DNA of 42,288 bases from Verrucomicrobiales bacterium (GCA_003138485.1 PLGF01000135.1:1-42288); one strand, 5' to 3'. Positions 25,421 through 35,046 are shown, counted from the stretch's first letter. Numbers and translations: made by a program. The notes: generated by a model from the sequence alone, not told the origin.

Positions 25421-27799
25421 ATGAACTCCTCGAAATGCCGCTCCCGTCTTGCCCTCCTGGTCTGCGCCTCCGCCCTGTTAACTTGCGCGGCCTTTGGCCA
25501 GGCTCGCTTGACGGTCCAGGTCAACACACCAGGTCACTCCGTCTCACCCGCCTTATGGGGCGTTTTCTTTGAAGATATCAACCTTTCCGCCGACGGCGGC
25601 CTTTATCCGGAACTAATCCGCAATCGATCCTTCGAGGATTCCGCCCAGCCTGATTTCTGGACCGTGTCCAATACCAACGGCGGCAAGAGCAGCATCGCCA
25701 TTGATTCGAGCCACCCGCTTAACGCGTTCAATCGCCACAGCCTCCGCGTCAGTTTGGACGGTTCGATTGCCTTGGAAAACGACGGCTATTGGGGAATGAA
25801 CATGGTCCGCGGCCAGACCTGCGTTTTCAAAGTTGCGGTTCGCGCCGACGAGGCTTTTTCGGGGCCGTTGCTGGCGCGGGTGCTTGGCGCCGCGGGCGAT
25901 GAATTGGCCAGGGGCGAAATAAACGGGCTGGGTTCCGAATGGCAGTATTATACGTTGAAGCTGACGCCCGTATCGAGCGATCCCAAAGCCCGCCTGGAAA
26001 TTTCCGCCAAGGGCAAAGGCGCGTTTTACCTGGACATGGTTTCGCTCCTGCCCGCCAAAACATGGAAAAACCACGGGCTGCGCACCGACCTGGCGCAAGC
26101 GGTGGACGCGCTCCATCCATCCTTTATGCGGTTTCCGGGCGGCAACTGGGTGGAAGGGGATGATGTGGCGCACATGTACCATTGGAAAAACACCATTGGC
26201 AATATCGACGCCCGCGCGCCTCTCTGGAACACATGGGGCTACAATACCACCCAGGGCCTCGGCTTCCACGAGTACCTTCAATTATGCGAGGACCTGGGAG
26301 CCGCTCCGTTGTTCTGCATCAACGCCGGCCTCTCTCTGCATGACAGTGTGCCGATGGGCCAAATGGGCCAATGGGTCCAGGACGCACTGGACGCCATCGA
26401 ATACGCCAACGGCCCCACCAATTCTGTTTGGGGCGCCCTCCGCGCCAACAACGGGCATCCAGCGCCCTTCGGTTTGAAGTACATGGAAATCGGCAACGAA
26501 AACGGCGGCGCCGAATATCGCGAACGCTGGCGGGCGATTTATCACGCCATCAAGCAGACTTACCCTGACATGCAACTTTGCACCCCGGTCTGGGGTGGCT
26601 ACCCGGAAAGCCCCCCGCCGGATATGATCGACGAGCACTACTACGCCGCGCCGGAATTCTTCATGCGCCAAGCCAGCCGTTACGACACCTATGACCGTCA
26701 CGGACCGAAAGTTTTCGTCGGCGAATACGCTGTCACCGAGCGCGTCGGCAAAGGCAATCTTCGCGCCGCCATCGGCGAAGCCGCGTTCATGACCGGATTG
26801 GAGCGCAACTCGGACATCGTGGTGATGGCCAGCTACGCCCCGCTCTTTGTCAATCTCAACCATCGCGCATGGAACCCGGACCTCATCAACTTCGACAGCG
26901 CCCGCTGGTATGGCCTGCCGGGTTACTACGTTCAGCAGTTGTTCAGTCAATACCGCGGTGACGTCACTCTCCCCATCACTGTGGATTCGCCCAACATGGA
27001 GGCCGCCCCCAATTCCGGCGCCATTGGCGTGGGCAGTTGGCGCACCCGCGTGGAATATAAGGATATCCAGGTGACCAGCGGCGGGAAAACACTCTATGCA
27101 TCCGATTTCGCCGCGGGCACCAACGGCTGGCGGTTTTTGGGTCCCGGGGAGTGGAGCGTGGCCGATGGAACCTTGCGCCAGAGCAGCGATAATGAATTCG
27201 TCCGCGCAATCATCGGAGACAAATCCTGGACGAATTACACCTATTCGCTCAAAGCCCGGAAACTGGGCGGCAACGAAGGCTTTCTTGTTCTTTTTCGAGT
27301 CAACAATGATGACGACAAATCCTGGTGGAACCTTGGCGGCTGGGGCAACACCGCTTACGGTATTGAGATGAACGACGTTGTCACTCAGATTCCCGGCAGC
27401 ATTCAAACGGGCCGTTGGTATGACATTCGCGTCGAAGTCACGGGCCCCACCGTCAAGTGTTATCTCGACGGAAAACTTATTCATTCCGTTCAGCACGCGT
27501 CCTTGCCCAGTCTCTACGCCAGCGCCACCCGCGATTCCAAGTCCGGCGACCTCATCCTGAAAGTGGTCAACGGCGCCTCGGAGAAGATCGATACCGCAAT
27601 CCACCTCGAAGGCGCCCCCAAACTGTCCGGCGCCGGCCAATCCATCGTGCTTTCTTCGGACAACCCGTCCGACGAGAACTCCTTGGATGCGCCCACCAAG
27701 GTTTCGCCCAAAACTCTTCCCCTCAGCGTCAGCGGCCCTGACTTCCAACAAGTTTTTCCAGGCAACTCGCTCACCGTGTTGCGAATTGGCGCGCGGTAA
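25421..27799 (+). CDS. Secreted GH51-type alpha-L-arabinofuranosidase
   Basis: This 792-residue paralogue of the preceding gene starts 6 bases after its stop. It has a signal peptide (cleavage near CAAFGQ), a CBM4-like domain, and a TIM barrel with acid/base Glu360 (EIGNENGG) and nucleophile Glu435 (FVGEYAV). The same concanavalin-A-like insert with GGNEGFLVLFRVNNDDDKSW and a C-terminal beta-sandwich (ending FPGNSLTVLRIG) are present. It ends where the core enzyme ends, without the Ig-like, LamG and C-terminal modules. The two enzymes may therefore act at different places, one anchored or substrate-bound and this one free in the periplasm or medium (inference). Substrate: arabinan, arabinoxylan or arabinogalactan side chains. 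Confidence 0.94.
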   Translation: MNSSKCRSRLALLVCASALLTCAAFGQARLTVQVNTPGHSVSPALWGVFFEDINLSADGGLYPELIRNRSFEDSAQPDFWTVSNTNGGKSSIAIDSSHPLNAFNRHSLRVSLDGSIALENDGYWGMNMVRGQTCVFKVAVRADEAFSGPLLARVLGAAGDELARGEINGLGSEWQYYTLKLTPVSSDPKARLEISAKGKGAFYLDMVSLLPAKTWKNHGLRTDLAQAVDALHPSFMRFPGGNWVEGDDVAHMYHWKNTIGNIDARAPLWNTWGYNTTQGLGFHEYLQLCEDLGAAPLFCINAGLSLHDSVPMGQMGQWVQDALDAIEYANGPTNSVWGALRANNGHPAPFGLKYMEIGNENGGAEYRERWRAIYHAIKQTYPDMQLCTPVWGGYPESPPPDMIDEHYYAAPEFFMRQASRYDTYDRHGPKVFVGEYAVTERVGKGNLRAAIGEAAFMTGLERNSDIVVMASYAPLFVNLNHRAWNPDLINFDSARWYGLPGYYVQQLFSQYRGDVTLPITVDSPNMEAAPNSGAIGVGSWRTRVEYKDIQVTSGGKTLYASDFAAGTNGWRFLGPGEWSVADGTLRQSSDNEFVRAIIGDKSWTNYTYSLKARKLGGNEGFLVLFRVNNDDDKSWWNLGGWGNTAYGIEMNDVVTQIPGSIQTGRWYDIRVEVTGPTVKCYLDGKLIHSVQHASLPSLYASATRDSKSGDLILKVVNGASEKIDTAIHLEGAPKLSGAGQSIVLSSDNPSDENSLDAPTKVSPKTLPLSVSGPDFQQVFPGNSLTVLRIGAR

Positions 27800-27805
27800 C
27801 ATGTT

Positions 27806-30800
27806 ATGAATTCGGATGCCTTCAATTTGCGCGTGCCGGGTCTCTGTCTTCTTCTCCTTGCTTTGATGATCCTGTCGCCGGCGGCTTCGGCGCAGACGCT
27901 GACTCATCGGTATAGTTTCTTCAACGAGACCAATGGCAGCACGACGGTTGCGGATAGCGTCGGCGCGGCCAACGGCTCCCTCCAAGGAGCCGCCGTCATT
28001 AGCGGCGGCCAATTGGTTTTGAATGGTTCCAGCGGATGCTACGCGAAACTTCCCGGGGGGCTGTTTACCGGCGATTCCGCCGTGACCGTCGAGGCGTGGG
28101 CTGATTACGGAGCGCTCCCGGTCAATTCCTATTTGTTTTCCTTCGGGAACACAGACAGCGGTGGCGCCGGGGAGGACTACATTTTCTGCGCCCCCCAGGC
28201 GGCTCGCATCACGATCAGCGGGGTCGATCCAGGCTGGGAAGGCGAACAGAACGCCTATTGCGGCGGTTGGTCCGGTCGCGCGAATCTGCATGTCGTTGCC
28301 ATCTTTAACCCGCCGGCCAATTACATGGCGGTTTACACCAACGGCGTCCTGGCCGGCGCCAATGACGCTGTCACGACCACTCTCGCCCCGGTGCATGACG
28401 TTTACAGTTACATCGGACGGTCGCTCTACACAGTGGATCCATACGCCCCGATCAAGGTGGATGAGTTTCGTATTTACAACGGGCCTTTGAGCGCGCCGCA
28501 AATCGCGCTGGACGCCGCCAGCGGCCCCGCTCAGATCGTGACCAGCCCGGGCGCGCTGCTCTCCATCCAATTGGCGCTGACAAACCAGATGGTCGCCGGT
28601 TCCACCCAGCAGGCGGTCCTGACGGGCAATTTCGCCAATGTGAGCAACGTCAACCTTTTCGCCTACGGACAGCCCGGCTTGGTGTCAAGCAATACGAACG
28701 TCGTGGCCGTTTCCTCCTCGGGCCTCCTCAGTGCCGTCGCGCCGGGGGCCGCGGCGCTCATCGTCGCATCCTACGGCGGATTGAGCGTCACCCAAAGTGT
28801 TGCCGTCGCGGGGTTCGCGACCAATCGGTTTATATTCGACAGCTTTGGCGACGGTTTTTGGACGGTCAGCAATCAAGGCAACGGAAAGGCATTGGTCGCC
28901 AGTTTCTCCGGGGCGGGCCAGGAGCCTTACACCAATGGCGCGACCGAACAGCAGTTCGAGGTCCTCTACAACCTTCAGAACGCCACCTTCCGGCTGCGCC
29001 AGCGGTCCACCTGGTTTTGTCTTGGCGCAAAGAATAGCCAGGCGGTCCCGGGCGGGGGCGCTCCCCTGGTTTTTTACACGGGAGTGAGCGCGCAGCAGTG
29101 GCGCATCGTGGATGCCGGCGGCGGTTGCTTCCGCATTTTTAACGCCGCCAGCAATCTGGTTCTCCAGACTGATAATGGCGCTGCGCCCGCTGTCACTCTG
29201 GCGGCCCCGTCGGGGAGCGCGTTTCAACTCTGGCAGTTCAACTATCAAACCCATTATCCCAAGAAAGGCTGCGCCGGCTATGAAGGCGATTACTCGCCCT
29301 TTGGCCTCGCGTGGGCCTACAATTACAATGACAATACCGGCGTTGCGCTTCCGGCGTCGGTGGATTTCGCGCCCATGATCCATGACGCAAATTGGGAGCC
29401 GCTGAGCGATGTCCAGTCCCGTGCCGCCGGCTGGCGCGTCCAGGTGCCGCCTGACTACCTTTTGACGTATAATGAGCCTGACAACAGTACCCAGGCGAAC
29501 ATGACCACCAACCAGGTCATCGGCCTGTGGCCTCAGCTCCAGGCTTTGAACGTCCCCCTTGTCAGCCCGGCAACGCAAGACACCGAAGATGCGTGGGAAA
29601 ACGGCTTTTTCTCCCAGATCGGCAGTCAAAACTTCCGGGTGGATTACACCGCCGTCCATGAATATGTGCCGCCCAACGCCTCCTCGCTCATCAGTGATCT
29701 CTATTCTGTTTACACCGCGTATGGCCGGCCGGTCTGGCTGACGGAATTCTCCCCGGTTGACTGGAGCGGATGCCAGTGTTGGTCGGAAAACGACGACTAT
29801 AATTTTCTCGCCGAATTCATGTGGCAGGCGGAGGGCCAGGACTGGCTGAAGCGTTACGCCATCTTCCCTTTTAGCGGGACCAACAGCGCCAGCCCGTGGG
29901 TGGACAATGGTTACACCGGAACATTTTTCCAGCCCGACGGGGCCACGCTGACTCCCTACGGCGAGCTTTACGCGACCTGGGATGGCGATCTCGCCCTGCA
30001 CTCGCGGACGGCTTATTTCATTCACAATCTCGGCGCCAGTTTCCGTTTAACCGGCACCCACACGATGGGCGCGCCCGTGCCCGCCACAATCTACATGACA
30101 AACGCGACGGCGCAATGGGCGCTTCTGCCCGCGCCGGCCACGAATCACTGGTACATCATTTCACTCAACGACGGACGGCGTTTGCGCAACGACGGCGGAA
30201 CCCTGGACCTGGCGCCCGTGGGGACCACCAATGCCTCCGTGGACTGGTGGTTCAACGGGCCGGACAGCAGCGGCTACTACTACCTTGACAACTTGGCGGC
30301 ATCCCAAAGCATCCGAGCCACCGGCACGGCTCCCGCAATAACATTCAGCATGATCAACGATCCGGCCCCCAGCACGGCGACCCAATGGCGGCTCATCAAA
30401 CCCTACCAACCCGTTTCGATCACCGCGCCAGTGACACCCGGCGGCCTCTCTGCCGAGGCGGGAGACCAGACCGTGACACTTGGCTGGAGCGGTTCCGTTC
30501 CTTTCTTCAACGTCTATCGCGCGACCGTCTCCGGCGGCCCTTACGCGCAAGTGTCCAATGCGCGGACGAACACCGCGTTTGCCGATACGGCCGTTGTCGA
30601 TGGAGTCGCCTATTACTATGTGGTCACCGGCTTGAATATCCTTGGGGAAGAATCCCCCTATTCAGCGGAGATTGCCGTGCGACCGGTTTCTTTGAGCCAG
30701 CCGCAACTCAGTTTTGGGATGACAAGCAACGGCGTCCAGTTGGCCTGGCCGTCGAACCATACCGGCTGGGAATTGCAGGCGCAGACCAACCCGCCCGGCG

Positions 30801-30913
30801 TCGGCATCAGCTCAAACTGGGTGACGGTGTCCGGCACCGCCGCCACCAACCAGATCGTCGCTCCCATCAGCACCGCCAGCGGCAGCGTCTTCTTCCGGCT
30901 GATGTATCCTTGA
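27806..30913 (+). CDS. Secreted LamG/ricin-like/GH128-like (Asl1) glycosidase with FN3 and C-terminal module
   Basis: This is a 1035-residue multidomain protein. After the signal peptide (cleavage near ASAQ) come a LamG domain (about 32-240) and a Big2-like domain (about 250-330). A ricin-B-like segment (about 345-480, with QQWRIVDAGGGCFRIFNAAS) precedes the catalytic barrel of the Asl1/GH128 type (about 485-740). That barrel has Glu557 in TYNEPD and Glu647 in WLTEFSP as the likely acid/base and nucleophile. A second ricin-like stretch (with HWYIISLNDGRRLRNDGG), an FN3 domain with VTLGWSGSVPFFNVYRA, and the shared C-terminal module complete it. GH128 enzymes cleave beta-1,3-glucan, so a glucanase role is plausible, but the exact substrate is not shown by sequence. 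It starts 6 bases after the GH51 stop. Confidence 0.85.
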   Translation: MNSDAFNLRVPGLCLLLLALMILSPAASAQTLTHRYSFFNETNGSTTVADSVGAANGSLQGAAVISGGQLVLNGSSGCYAKLPGGLFTGDSAVTVEAWADYGALPVNSYLFSFGNTDSGGAGEDYIFCAPQAARITISGVDPGWEGEQNAYCGGWSGRANLHVVAIFNPPANYMAVYTNGVLAGANDAVTTTLAPVHDVYSYIGRSLYTVDPYAPIKVDEFRIYNGPLSAPQIALDAASGPAQIVTSPGALLSIQLALTNQMVAGSTQQAVLTGNFANVSNVNLFAYGQPGLVSSNTNVVAVSSSGLLSAVAPGAAALIVASYGGLSVTQSVAVAGFATNRFIFDSFGDGFWTVSNQGNGKALVASFSGAGQEPYTNGATEQQFEVLYNLQNATFRLRQRSTWFCLGAKNSQAVPGGGAPLVFYTGVSAQQWRIVDAGGGCFRIFNAASNLVLQTDNGAAPAVTLAAPSGSAFQLWQFNYQTHYPKKGCAGYEGDYSPFGLAWAYNYNDNTGVALPASVDFAPMIHDANWEPLSDVQSRAAGWRVQVPPDYLLTYNEPDNSTQANMTTNQVIGLWPQLQALNVPLVSPATQDTEDAWENGFFSQIGSQNFRVDYTAVHEYVPPNASSLISDLYSVYTAYGRPVWLTEFSPVDWSGCQCWSENDDYNFLAEFMWQAEGQDWLKRYAIFPFSGTNSASPWVDNGYTGTFFQPDGATLTPYGELYATWDGDLALHSRTAYFIHNLGASFRLTGTHTMGAPVPATIYMTNATAQWALLPAPATNHWYIISLNDGRRLRNDGGTLDLAPVGTTNASVDWWFNGPDSSGYYYLDNLAASQSIRATGTAPAITFSMINDPAPSTATQWRLIKPYQPVSITAPVTPGGLSAEAGDQTVTLGWSGSVPFFNVYRATVSGGPYAQVSNARTNTAFADTAVVDGVAYYYVVTGLNILGEESPYSAEIAVRPVSLSQPQLSFGMTSNGVQLAWPSNHTGWELQAQTNPPGVGISSNWVTVSGTAATNQIVAPISTASGSVFFRLMYP

Positions 30914-30940
30914 GACGCGCCGGGGCCGACATCCATCCCT

Positions 30941-33424
30941 TCAATGCCGCCGCAGAATCAGCCGGTGGTCAACCCGTTTGGTCTGGTGATACTCCAGCGG
31001 CGGCAGGTCGGTGATGGTGGGCGATTGGGTTTCGCTTAACAGTTCCCGCGCCCGTTTCTGCAACTCGCGCCACCGCTCCCAATCCACTTCCGGCGCGTGC
31101 GCCGTCTGCCGCAGCGTGCTCCGCCACTCGATGATGATGCGGTCAATGTCCCCGGCCCCCAGCGTTTCGGTCACCCACCCGTGCTTGCTCGACGGCTCCT
31201 TGTGCACCGACGCGACCACCTGCTCCGCGCCCGCCCCGTATTTGGGAGGCACGCCTGATTCCAGATAGCCCGGCGCGGACTGCGTCCCGTAGGCCCTTTG
31301 GCAGGCCATCGCCAGGCGCCCGGACCAGCGATTCTCCTCCCCGCAAAAGCGGAAACTGGCATCCAGATTCGCCAGATCGTAAATCAATTCGTTGACAGGA
31401 TAAGCATCGTCTTCCAGCGCCGCCGCCACCGCCAGCCCGTCGCCCTGCGAATAGAAACTCGCGATCTTCCCGCGCCGCGTCGGCTTGCCCTCTGCCGTAA
31501 TCAGCCCCAGCCGCCGCCAGAGCAGCGCCACGCCCGTGCCGGGCGGCAGATTCGCGCAGACGGCCGTCAGCGGGCAAACGGCGCAATCCGGCGGCAGCAC
31601 CTCGCGTTCGATGGGCCGCCACAACGCCACCCCGTGCGCGTCCACCGGCGCGCGCATCACCGCTTCGGCCAGGCTCAGATGCGCCACAATCCGCTGGCCT
31701 TCCAGCGCCAGCCGCGCCACGGGCGTCTTCTTCTCCCCCAGCCTCCTGCCCAGCAGCGGCAGGATTTTCTGGTCCCAGACCGCTCGGGACGCGTGGCGTC
31801 CGTTCCAATTGGTCAGGCGCCGCACCCATTTTGTCAATAGAACGCGATCCTCGCCGGTCCAATCGCCGATCGTCGCCGCCCGCCCGTAAATCTTTCCGCG
31901 CTCGTCCTCGCTTAACAGGCACAGATTCCCACCGCCCAGTTTCTCCAGCGCGGCGGTGTCCGCCAGCGCGGAGTGCGTCCGCAATGTTTCCGCGCTCTCC
32001 ATCACCCGCACTTCTCCCGCCGGGCGTTCCGCGGCGGCGGGATAGTTTTCCCACTCCCCGCGGCTGTTGAGCATCTGGCGCGCGCGGCGCCGCGCGTGCC
32101 GCGCCCGCTCCGCATCCGTCCTCAATCCGCACGGGGCGTCCGGATGCTGGATCGACTCCTCCACGCCCAGCGCGATGGGACGGGTGGTGAAAAGACGCTC
32201 CTGCACCCGCACGGCCTGCTTGAACGGATCGCGTCCCTGGGCGGCGGCGGCGTCCATCAAACCGAGCAGCACGTTCCAATCGACCAACCCGCCCCGCGCC
32301 AAATGGCCGGGCCGGGCATCGAGCAGCCGCAGTTCATTGGCCGTGATGACAATGAACCCCGTCTCGTCAAGCCCGCGCCGCCCGGCGCGCCCGAACATCT
32401 GCAAAATCTCGTCCGCCCGCAGCAGCCGCTCCCGGTCGTCGCTTCGATAGGACTCCGCCGCCAGCGCCACGCTGCGCAGCGAGAAATTGATGCCCGCCGC
32501 CAGACCCATCGTCGCCACCACCACCCGCAATTGCCCGGCCTTGGCCAGCGGTTCCACCACCCCCGCCCGTGCCGCGTAGCTCAATCCGCTGTGATGATAC
32601 GCGATGCGGCTCTTGAGCATCCGGGCCAGGTTCTCACCCGCCAGCGCCTTTTGTTCCGCGCTCAAGCTCAGCGGATTGGGCGTCGGCAACTGGCGCGACA
32701 ATTCATTGGCCATCGATTCAGCCCCTTGCCGGCGCGGCGCAAAAATGAGGATCGGTCCCAAATCCTCCGCCAGCGCCTTGGCCACCAGCCGCGGCCAGTA
32801 TCCCCGTATTTCCGACGGCAGATGGTAATTAAGCTGATTGCCATGAACTTCCTCCAGCGGCACCGGGCGCAAATCGTTCCGGACCAGGACAGCCTGGCGT
32901 CCGAGCCGTTGCAGCCACTGCGCGACTGCCTGCGGATTGGCCACGCTGCCGCTCAGGAGGAGCAACTGTGTTTGCGGCGGCGCCAGCGCCAGGGCCAGTT
33001 CGTAATTCAGACCCCGGTCCGCGTCCCCCAGCATTTGATATTCATCGACGACCAGCAGCGCGGGACCCTCCCCCTGAATCAGCCGGCTCTTCTGCGTCTC
33101 CAGCGTCGCCACCACCACCGGCGCGGACAAATTCTCCGCCAGATCGCCCGTCGCTATCCCCACGTCCCAACCCCGCGCCCGCCATTCCGCAAGCTTGTCG
33201 TTGGCCAGCGCGCGCGTCGGCACCGTGTAGATCGCCTGCCCCCGATTGCGCCCCTGATTGGACCACAACTCGAAAATCAGCGTCTTGCCCGCTCCGGTGG
33301 GCGCCTGCACCACCACATCCCTCCCCTCGCGCAACGCCGCCACCGCCTCCTGCTGCCACAAATCGGGAATGGCGACGCGATTGAGCGGTGTGAAATTCTC
33401 CAACTGTTCGGCGATCGACGTCAC
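30941..33424 (-). CDS. Ski2-like DEAD/DEAH-box helicase with Cys cluster
   Basis: This 827-residue superfamily-2 helicase has Walker A APTGAGKT (about 41-48), the motif II variant DEYQ (about 127-130) and motif III SGSVANP. The RecA2 motifs include ATMGLAAGINF and QMFGRAGRRG (motif VI). This layout fits Ski2/Hel308-like helicases that unwind RNA or DNA. Beyond the two RecA domains lies a C-terminal half with C-x2-C-x5-C (Cys614, 617, 623) that could bind zinc or, with another Cys, an Fe-S cluster. The start is a GTG with GGAGG only one base upstream, which is unusually close, so the true start may differ. The gene converges on the GH128-like gene with a 27-base gap. DNA or RNA substrate is unknown. 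Confidence 0.9.
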   Translation of the reverse strand: MTSIAEQLENFTPLNRVAIPDLWQQEAVAALREGRDVVVQAPTGAGKTLIFELWSNQGRNRGQAIYTVPTRALANDKLAEWRARGWDVGIATGDLAENLSAPVVVATLETQKSRLIQGEGPALLVVDEYQMLGDADRGLNYELALALAPPQTQLLLLSGSVANPQAVAQWLQRLGRQAVLVRNDLRPVPLEEVHGNQLNYHLPSEIRGYWPRLVAKALAEDLGPILIFAPRRQGAESMANELSRQLPTPNPLSLSAEQKALAGENLARMLKSRIAYHHSGLSYAARAGVVEPLAKAGQLRVVVATMGLAAGINFSLRSVALAAESYRSDDRERLLRADEILQMFGRAGRRGLDETGFIVITANELRLLDARPGHLARGGLVDWNVLLGLMDAAAAQGRDPFKQAVRVQERLFTTRPIALGVEESIQHPDAPCGLRTDAERARHARRRARQMLNSRGEWENYPAAAERPAGEVRVMESAETLRTHSALADTAALEKLGGGNLCLLSEDERGKIYGRAATIGDWTGEDRVLLTKWVRRLTNWNGRHASRAVWDQKILPLLGRRLGEKKTPVARLALEGQRIVAHLSLAEAVMRAPVDAHGVALWRPIEREVLPPDCAVCPLTAVCANLPPGTGVALLWRRLGLITAEGKPTRRGKIASFYSQGDGLAVAAALEDDAYPVNELIYDLANLDASFRFCGEENRWSGRLAMACQRAYGTQSAPGYLESGVPPKYGAGAEQVVASVHKEPSSKHGWVTETLGAGDIDRIIIEWRSTLRQTAHAPEVDWERWRELQKRARELLSETQSPTITDLPPLEYHQTKRVDHRLILRRH

Positions 33425-33481
33425 GCCTCCAACATAACCAAAAACCGCCCGGAACCAAGCCGTTCGTCTCGTCTTGTTAAA

Positions 33482-34045
33482 TCAGGGCACTCCGCTGGCG
33501 TTGCCGAACATTCGGGGTCCGTTGGGGGAGCCGCCCCAGATGATGGATTCGGGGTGGTGCGATAGAGCGTCCATTAAAACTTCCGTGTGACGCTTTTCCT
33601 GCGCTTCCCGGATGGATTGCCGGGTTTGCAGGACGCCCTCCCGTTCAATCCGCTGAAATAGCGCCGTTTCAGCCGACTTTGCGTCGAAACTCGTGCCACT
33701 CGAAGGAGCGGCCTGTCGGCGGGATGGCGCGAAATCATAAGCATTCGCCGCGGCCACCCATGAGATGCCGCCGCTCCACGGCGGACGGGAGGTTTCCACC
33801 CGGTCGCCGGAATGCGCCGCGGCGGAAAGCCCGGACTGCGAATGGGCATTGGTCTGAAAGGAAATGCCCGGTGGCTCGCGGAGAGGCGTCTCCTGCGAAA
33901 CCTGCGCCGGACGCGGAACCGGCGGGGCGGCGGCGCCCGATGAATTCGTCTGGCCGAAACAGACCGGGGACGGTGCGACCAGCGCATAAGAGACAATTAG
34001 AGTCCCTCTCACAACGCTGGATGCCATGTCCAAACGGACTTTCAT
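33482..34045 (-). CDS. Secreted protein of unknown function
   Basis: I do not recognise a family for this 187-residue protein. The N-terminus (VRGTLIVSYALVAPSPVCFG) resembles a signal peptide with cleavage near CFGQ. The mature part is low-complexity Pro/Ser/Ala-rich up to about residue 115. A short charged helix follows (about 130-160, with FQRIEREGVLQTRQSIREAQ), then a Gly/Asn-rich tail. AGGTGA lies 6 bases before the ATG, a good ribosome site, which supports translation. Codon use looks coding but the homology is obscure. Confidence 0.55.
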   Translation of the reverse strand: MKVRLDMASSVVRGTLIVSYALVAPSPVCFGQTNSSGAAAPPVPRPAQVSQETPLREPPGISFQTNAHSQSGLSAAAHSGDRVETSRPPWSGGISWVAAANAYDFAPSRRQAAPSSGTSFDAKSAETALFQRIEREGVLQTRQSIREAQEKRHTEVLMDALSHHPESIIWGGSPNGPRMFGNASGVP

Positions 34046-34162
34046 AGCGCAGTCACCTGCGGATCATCCATGAAGTGAGCACCAACAGGGGCCGTCAATC
34101 AAGCGTTGAAAAAAACCTCTCATAATGTCTCAGGGATGCTACATTGCGCCCCGATCTTTAAC

Positions 34163-34531
34163 ATGACTGTGAACAACATAACGCCCGCTCCAGGACCCGC
34201 GCGAAGGGCGGGGGCGCGGCTCAGGGCCGCGGGCATCCTGATCCTCCTTCTGGGCCTTGGCGGGGCGGGGCTGGTTTATTGGACGGGCGCTCCTCCGGCG
34301 GATTTGTCCGATGACGTGGCCACTCCGAGAACTTCCAAGAGAGCGGCGCGGGCCATTGAAGTCAATTTCGGCAAAGCGGGCCTGATCATGAGCGATTTAA
34401 TGGAGGACTGGCAGGACCCGGCCATAAAAGCCGCGACAATCGCCGCAACGTCGATCCTTGCGGCCTCCGGCTGTTTTTACTTCGCCGGATTGCTGGCCCG
34501 CGGCGACGAATCCGACGACTCGGCGGTTTGA
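34163..34531 (+). CDS. Small two-helix membrane protein
   Basis: This 122-residue protein has two membrane helices, about residues 20-40 (AAGILILLLGLGGAGLVYW) and 90-112 (IKAATIAATSILAASGCFYF). A soluble charged stretch of about 45 residues (with SKRAARAIEVNFGKAGLIM) lies between them. A 19-residue longer version from a TTG at 34106 is possible, but the ATG at 34163 gives a sensible N-terminus. The second helix ends in a charged tail (GDESDDSAV). Function unknown. It diverges from the secreted protein gene at 33482. Confidence 0.55.
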   Translation: MTVNNITPAPGPARRAGARLRAAGILILLLGLGGAGLVYWTGAPPADLSDDVATPRTSKRAARAIEVNFGKAGLIMSDLMEDWQDPAIKAATIAATSILAASGCFYFAGLLARGDESDDSAV

Positions 34532-34554
34532 ACCCCGAGCGGAACGCACCCTTC

Positions 34555-34971
34555 TTACTGGCCAGGTGTCGGAGCCGGTTCTGGCGCGGTGGCGGGCGCG
34601 GGAGGCGCGCCGGGCGGCGGCATCATCCTGTTGGTGCCAGGCGCCGGACCGACCAGCTTGGCGACTGCCGACAACTCTTCAATCGCTTTGTCACACGCCG
34701 CGATGGCCGTCTCCTTATGCCCCTCGAGATTCTCCTGGGAGAGCTTCAATTCCGTTCTCGCCTGGCGCAATGCCACCAAAGCGCGTTGATACGTCATCGC
34801 GCGCGTCGATGGCCGCATTGGCATGGTTTGCGCGCCGGGCTGTCTGGGAGCGGGCGCGCTGGGCGCCGCGGGCGGGGGGGCCGCATTGGTTTGCGCGCGC
34901 AAACTGTTCAAAGAAAGGGCCAGCGCAGCGGCGCAGGCCAAACCGGCAATCATCATCGTTTTTCCATTCAT
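34555..34971 (-). CDS. Small secreted Pro/Ala-rich protein
   Basis: This 138-residue product has a clear signal peptide (MNGKTMMIAGLACAAALALS and on, cleavage near LRAQ). A Pro/Ala-rich spacer, a helical core of about 45 residues and a Pro-rich tail follow. The core pattern (YQRALVALRQARTELKLSQ, then GHKETAIAACDKAIEEL) resembles a widespread uncharacterised family of small bacterial secreted proteins with ..AL..LR.AR..L...GH...A....D.AI.. This is recollection. Function unknown. AATGG-rich leader and ATG at 34971. Confidence 0.7.
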   Translation of the reverse strand: MNGKTMMIAGLACAAALALSLNSLRAQTNAAPPPAAPSAPAPRQPGAQTMPMRPSTRAMTYQRALVALRQARTELKLSQENLEGHKETAIAACDKAIEELSAVAKLVGPAPGTNRMMPPPGAPPAPATAPEPAPTPGQ

Positions 34972-35046
34972 ATTATTTATTGAGTTTGAAATTACGCGCT
35001 TGGATTTACCCCCGCCGGCTCGAATCGTAAAGCCTCAAAACTCCCC

